DNA from: an uncultured archaeon A07HN63
GTDB lineage: Archaea > Halobacteriota > Halobacteria > Halobacteriales > Haloferacaceae
Length of the DNA: 23,994 bases
Assembly: GCA_000496215.1 (NCBI GenBank)
Contig: KI543216.1
Coordinates: forward strand, 100,281-124,274
Direction of reading: 5' to 3'
The position numbers and the translations under genes were made by a program. This document shows positions 21,364-23,994 of this stretch, piece after piece. Each line of letters starts with the position of its first letter. Position 1 is the first letter of the stretch. Under the pieces are notes generated by a model. That model was given only the letters and a program-made list of their open reading frames with translations, searched no databases and was not told the DNA's origin.

Positions 21364-22329
21364 ATGGATGCAATTGTTCTTGCAGGTGGGTACGCAACAC
21401 GAATGTGGCCGATCACGCGGAACCGGCCGAAGATGCTGCTGCCGGTCGGCGACACCACGGTGATCGACAAGACGCTCGCCCAACTCGACGACGACGACGA
21501 TGTCGAGGACGTGTATATCAGCACCAACGAGCGCTTCGCCGAGGACTTCGCCAACTACGTCGACGAGCAGGGCTACGAGAAACCCGAGCTCTCCGTCGAG
21601 GATACCAGCGACGAGGACGAGAAGTTCGGCGTCGTCGGCGCGCTCGCTCAGTTGATCGACCGCGAGGGACTCGACGACGACCTGCTGGTGATCGCCGGTG
21701 ACAACATGGTCGGCTTCGATATCGACGACTTCGTCGATTTCTTCGAGGACAAGGACTCGCCCGTGCTGGCTGCCTACGACGTGGGCGACCGCGAGCGGGC
21801 CAAATCCTACGGGCTGGTCGAACTGGAGGGCGACGAGGTCGTCAACTTCCAGGAGAAACCCGACGATCCCAACACGACGCTGGCCTCGATTGCCTGCTAT
21901 GCGTTCCCGGCCGATGTCCTGCCGAAGTTCCACACCTATCTCGACAACGACGAGAACCCCGACGAGCCGGGCTGGTTCCTCCAGTGGCTGCAGGACCGCC
22001 AGTCCGTCTACGCGTTCACCTTCGAGGACGTGTGGTTCGACATCGGCGAGGCCGTCGCCTACCTCGATGCGGTCGACTGGAAACTCGGCGGCGAGCCGAA
22101 AGTCGCCGACAGCGCGACCATCGAGAACAGCGATCTCAGCGGCTCGACACACGTCATGGACGGCGCGACGGTGACCGACGCGACGCTCACGGATACGCTC
22201 GTCTTCCCCGATGCGACCATCGAGGGCAGCGAACTTGACGAGACCATCGTCGACGAGAAGGCAACCGTCAGCGACACCGACCTCGTAGAGAGCCTGATCG
22301 GCTCCTACAGCGTCGTCTCGCCTGAGTAA
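21364..22329 (+). CDS. Sugar-1-phosphate nucleotidyltransferase
   Basis: The 321-residue protein has the nucleotidyltransferase signature at the N-terminus, LAGGYATRMWPITRNRPKML, where the GG-x2-TR and PK residues bind the NTP. It has a GDN metal motif in VIAGDNMVGFD and the sugar-binding FQEKPDDP and VWFDIGEAVAYL. The last 60 residues (VADSATIENSDLSGSTHVM onward) form imperfect beta-helix repeats. It resembles glucose-1-phosphate thymidylyl- or uridylyltransferases, forming NDP-sugar and pyrophosphate; the nucleotide cannot be fixed by eye. The ATG at 21364 is supported by a TATA box. It may supply activated sugars for surface glycans, where the upstream acyltransferase could also act. Confidence 0.9.
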   Translation: MDAIVLAGGYATRMWPITRNRPKMLLPVGDTTVIDKTLAQLDDDDDVEDVYISTNERFAEDFANYVDEQGYEKPELSVEDTSDEDEKFGVVGALAQLIDREGLDDDLLVIAGDNMVGFDIDDFVDFFEDKDSPVLAAYDVGDRERAKSYGLVELEGDEVVNFQEKPDDPNTTLASIACYAFPADVLPKFHTYLDNDENPDEPGWFLQWLQDRQSVYAFTFEDVWFDIGEAVAYLDAVDWKLGGEPKVADSATIENSDLSGSTHVMDGATVTDATLTDTLVFPDATIEGSELDETIVDEKATVSDTDLVESLIGSYSVVSPE

Positions 22330-22403
22330 CGCGGCCCCGTTCTCTCTGTTTATTTTCTATCCTCAGCGACGGCTGTCGACATCGATCGCGTTGAACAGGT
22401 CAG

Positions 22404-23690
22404 TCAGGCAACGGTAATTCGCTCGTTGACGACACGGACGGGCACGTCGGCGCCGGTCCGCTTGCGGATGCGCTCACGCAACTCCACGGCTGACGGCGGC
22501 TCGTCAGCCGCGACATGGATCGTCACACTGTGGGGCTGCTGGGTCAACAGCGTCGCCTCATACTCGAAATCGACCGAGAGCAGATTGTCGGTGCTCGTCT
22601 CGGCAACCCGTTCGACCGTGCGCTCGAACTGTGCGTTCTCGCGGGCGGCCAGCGAACTCGTCGCCAGAAACGACGTGAGCACGAGAATGGCGAGACCGAA
22701 CAGCAGGAGTCGCCGCCCGGTCAGCCGGCGGGCCTCTCTGGCGTCGTACCAGTGAGTCGGCTTGTATCGCCGCAGCCAGACTGTCGCCACGCCGGCCACG
22801 TTGATCGACAGCAGGTTGACGAGTACCAGCACGCCCGCGCCAACGGCCAGTGTCGGATCGACGTACGCGATGCCGAGCCCGACGGCCGCGGCCGGCGGCA
22901 TCAGCGCGACGGCGATCATGACGCCGACCAGCGCCTCGTCGGCCCCGGAGGTCAGCGAGAGCGCGCCCGCCGTTCCTGCGCCGAGGGCGATCGCCAGCGA
23001 GAGCAACCCGGGGTGAGCGCGTTCGGCGACCTGCTGAATGAGGAGCAGTTCGATATCGGGCGCGAGGGTGGCACGGTAGCCGGCCGCGAACAGCGTCGCA
23101 CTGATGATCGCGACGATGAGACCGATAAGCTGTGAGCGAATCCCCTCTCTGAACAGCGCGTCGTCGCTGATGACGGTGCCGACACAGGAGGCCATTGCCG
23201 GCCCGATCAGCGGCGCGATCACCATCGAGCCGACGACGACGGCCGCGCTATCCTGCAACAGGCCGGCGGTGGCGACGATGGCGCTGATCAGCGTGAGCGC
23301 GATGTAGTTGCGCGTACTCCGGGAGAGATTCTGGGCTTTCGTCTGCAGTTCCTCCTGAGGGATGCGTTCGTCGTCCGCCGGGGTGGCTTCCTCATCGTCC
23401 TCGTCGTCGGCCTCGTCGTCCTCTTTTTGCGCCATCCGCTCGTCGAAGTCGTCGGAAACGATGGTCTCGACATCGCTGACGATCATGTAGCCGTCGCGTT
23501 CGACGCCGACGCTCCGGAGTTCCTCAAGCAACCCCTCGACGCTGTCGACATCGGTCGGGATGTAGGCGATGTCGCTGTACTCGCGCCGGGAAGTCTCGTC
23601 GGTCATCGCGTAATCGACATCGGCGTCGTCGAGGGCATCGATGACCTGCTCGCGTTTTCCCTCGGGAACGAGCGTCTGGATCAGGCGCAT
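22404..23690 (-). CDS. DUF389 / TIGR00341 family membrane protein
   Basis: The 428-residue protein has an N-terminal ferredoxin-like domain (residues 1-80, MRLIQTLVPEGKREQVIDAL) and a highly acidic linker (about 88-112, DDEADDEDDEEATPADDE). A DUF389 membrane core follows with helices around YIALTLISAIVATAGLLQDSAAVVVGSMVIAPLIGP, IGLIVAIISATLFAAGY, LLSLAIALGAGTAGALSL, VGVMIAVALMPPAAAVGLGIA, GVLVLVNLLSINVAGVATV and LLLFGLAILVLTSFLA. A soluble C-terminal domain ends the protein. The motifs VVGSMVIAPLIGP and ALMPPAAAVG are diagnostic. The family is widespread but functionally uncharacterised; transport is a reasonable guess. The start ATG is at 23690. It is convergent with the nucleotidyltransferase gene. 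Confidence 0.9.
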   Translation of the reverse strand: MRLIQTLVPEGKREQVIDALDDADVDYAMTDETSRREYSDIAYIPTDVDSVEGLLEELRSVGVERDGYMIVSDVETIVSDDFDERMAQKEDDEADDEDDEEATPADDERIPQEELQTKAQNLSRSTRNYIALTLISAIVATAGLLQDSAAVVVGSMVIAPLIGPAMASCVGTVISDDALFREGIRSQLIGLIVAIISATLFAAGYRATLAPDIELLLIQQVAERAHPGLLSLAIALGAGTAGALSLTSGADEALVGVMIAVALMPPAAAVGLGIAYVDPTLAVGAGVLVLVNLLSINVAGVATVWLRRYKPTHWYDAREARRLTGRRLLLFGLAILVLTSFLATSSLAARENAQFERTVERVAETSTDNLLSVDFEYEATLLTQQPHSVTIHVAADEPPSAVELRERIRKRTGADVPVRVVNERITVA

Positions 23691-23831
23691 GGTGATGGCG
23701 CCGAGAGGATAGCGTGATCGCCCGTCTCGACGCGGTAACTACCGGCAGTTTCGCAGCCGGGGTGAAAACAGTCGTGGTTAGTGGGCTCCGGGTAGCCAGC
23801 GGTGACGACACCCGAGTCGACGGCGAGGGTA

Positions 23832-23924
23832 AGTCGACACCGGTCACGGGAGGTGGGTCGACACCAGCCACGCGAGGTGAGTCGACACCAGCCACGCGAG
23901 GTGGATTGACACCAGCCACGCGAG
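23832..23924. repeat. Four tandem 24-nt repeats
   Basis: Units start at 23832, 23856, 23880 and 23904, close to RGTCGACACCAGCCACGCGA followed by GGTG. The two middle copies differ at one position, and the outer ones carry a few more changes. The unit is a multiple of three, but neither strand gives a protein-like frame, so I treat it as an intergenic minisatellite between the DUF389 gene and the gene starting at 23972. Confidence 0.85.
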
Positions 23925-23941
23925 AGCGGCTCGCCGGGAGA

Positions 23942-23949
23942 CTTATTCT
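23942..23949 (+). promoter_or_regulatory. TATA-like box of the gene at the window end
   Basis: CTTATTCT is centred 26.5 bases upstream of ATG 23972, the same spacing as other leaderless genes here. Confidence 0.45.
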
Positions 23950-23971
23950 GATCGCTCGCCGAGAGACGGGT

Positions 23972-23994
23972 ATGCAACGAGGGTGTCCCAGGGT
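23972..23994 (+). CDS. Start of a gene cut by the window end
   Basis: An ATG at the expected leaderless distance from a TATA-like box begins MQRGCPR and runs off the window. Seven codons are too few to identify a product. Confidence 0.35.

Noticed and set aside
21340..22152. Open frame of about 270 codons opposite the nucleotidyltransferase gene
   Set aside because: The plus-strand gene has full family motifs and a TATA box; the antisense frame is Val/Asp-repetitive with no recognisable domain.

Overview
The window reads as chromosomal DNA of a halophilic archaeon (class Halobacteria). The proteins are very acidic, and coding DNA is GC-rich with AT-rich islands between genes. Many start codons lie about 25-29 bases from the centre of a TATA-like box, the spacing expected of leaderless archaeal transcripts. 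Families typical of haloarchaea are present: a PGF-CTERM surface protein, a ThiN-domain regulator, DUF5787, a DUF7385-like protein and a DUF389 membrane protein. I see no rRNA or tRNA genes, CRISPR array or intact insertion sequence.

Layout. 1-3.6 kb, minus strand: two tandem COG0523/CobW GTPases (putative metallochaperones), a flavin split-barrel protein and a small membrane protein. 3.7-7.1 kb: a YgaP-type membrane protein, DUF5787, a membrane-anchored protein overlapping a NUDIX hydrolase gene, a universal stress protein and an aIF1/SUI1 protein with an N-terminal zinc knuckle. 7.3-12.7 kb: a secreted gluzincin-like protein, then a set suggesting sulfur/thiol metabolism (rhodanese, CoA-disulfide-reductase-like flavoenzyme, DsrE-like protein) with small membrane and zinc-knuckle proteins. 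12.8-16.0 kb: a GH15 glucoamylase diverging from thiR. 16.1-17.9 kb: small haloarchaeal proteins and a two-CBS protein. 17.9-18.8 kb: about 1 kb without a convincing protein gene. 18.8-23.7 kb: an AN1 zinc-finger membrane protein, a left-handed beta-helix acyltransferase, an Nmad3 protein, a sugar nucleotidyltransferase and a DUF389 membrane protein. The window ends in a 24-nt tandem repeat and the first codons of another gene.

The most interesting part is the gap at 17.9-18.8 kb. It holds two direct-repeat transcription units (here R1 and R2). Each has the same 29-nt upstream element exactly 35 nt before a TATA box, and a predicted start exactly at the base of a conserved stem. A 12-bp hairpin downstream is kept by compensatory changes, and a T-run follows. 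A third, divergent unit (R0) carries a related upstream element. Its predicted transcript contains a 12-nt and an 8-nt word complementary to conserved words of R1/R2. I read this as a previously unannotated family of structured small RNAs with a possible RNA-RNA regulatory circuit. This rests on by-eye analysis only.

A second window-wide observation is that four genes (DUF5787, rhodanese, flavoenzyme, DsrE) are each broken by a single-base indel in a short C/G run, with an obviously meaningful continuation in the next frame. That pattern fits sequence errors better than four independent pseudogenes.
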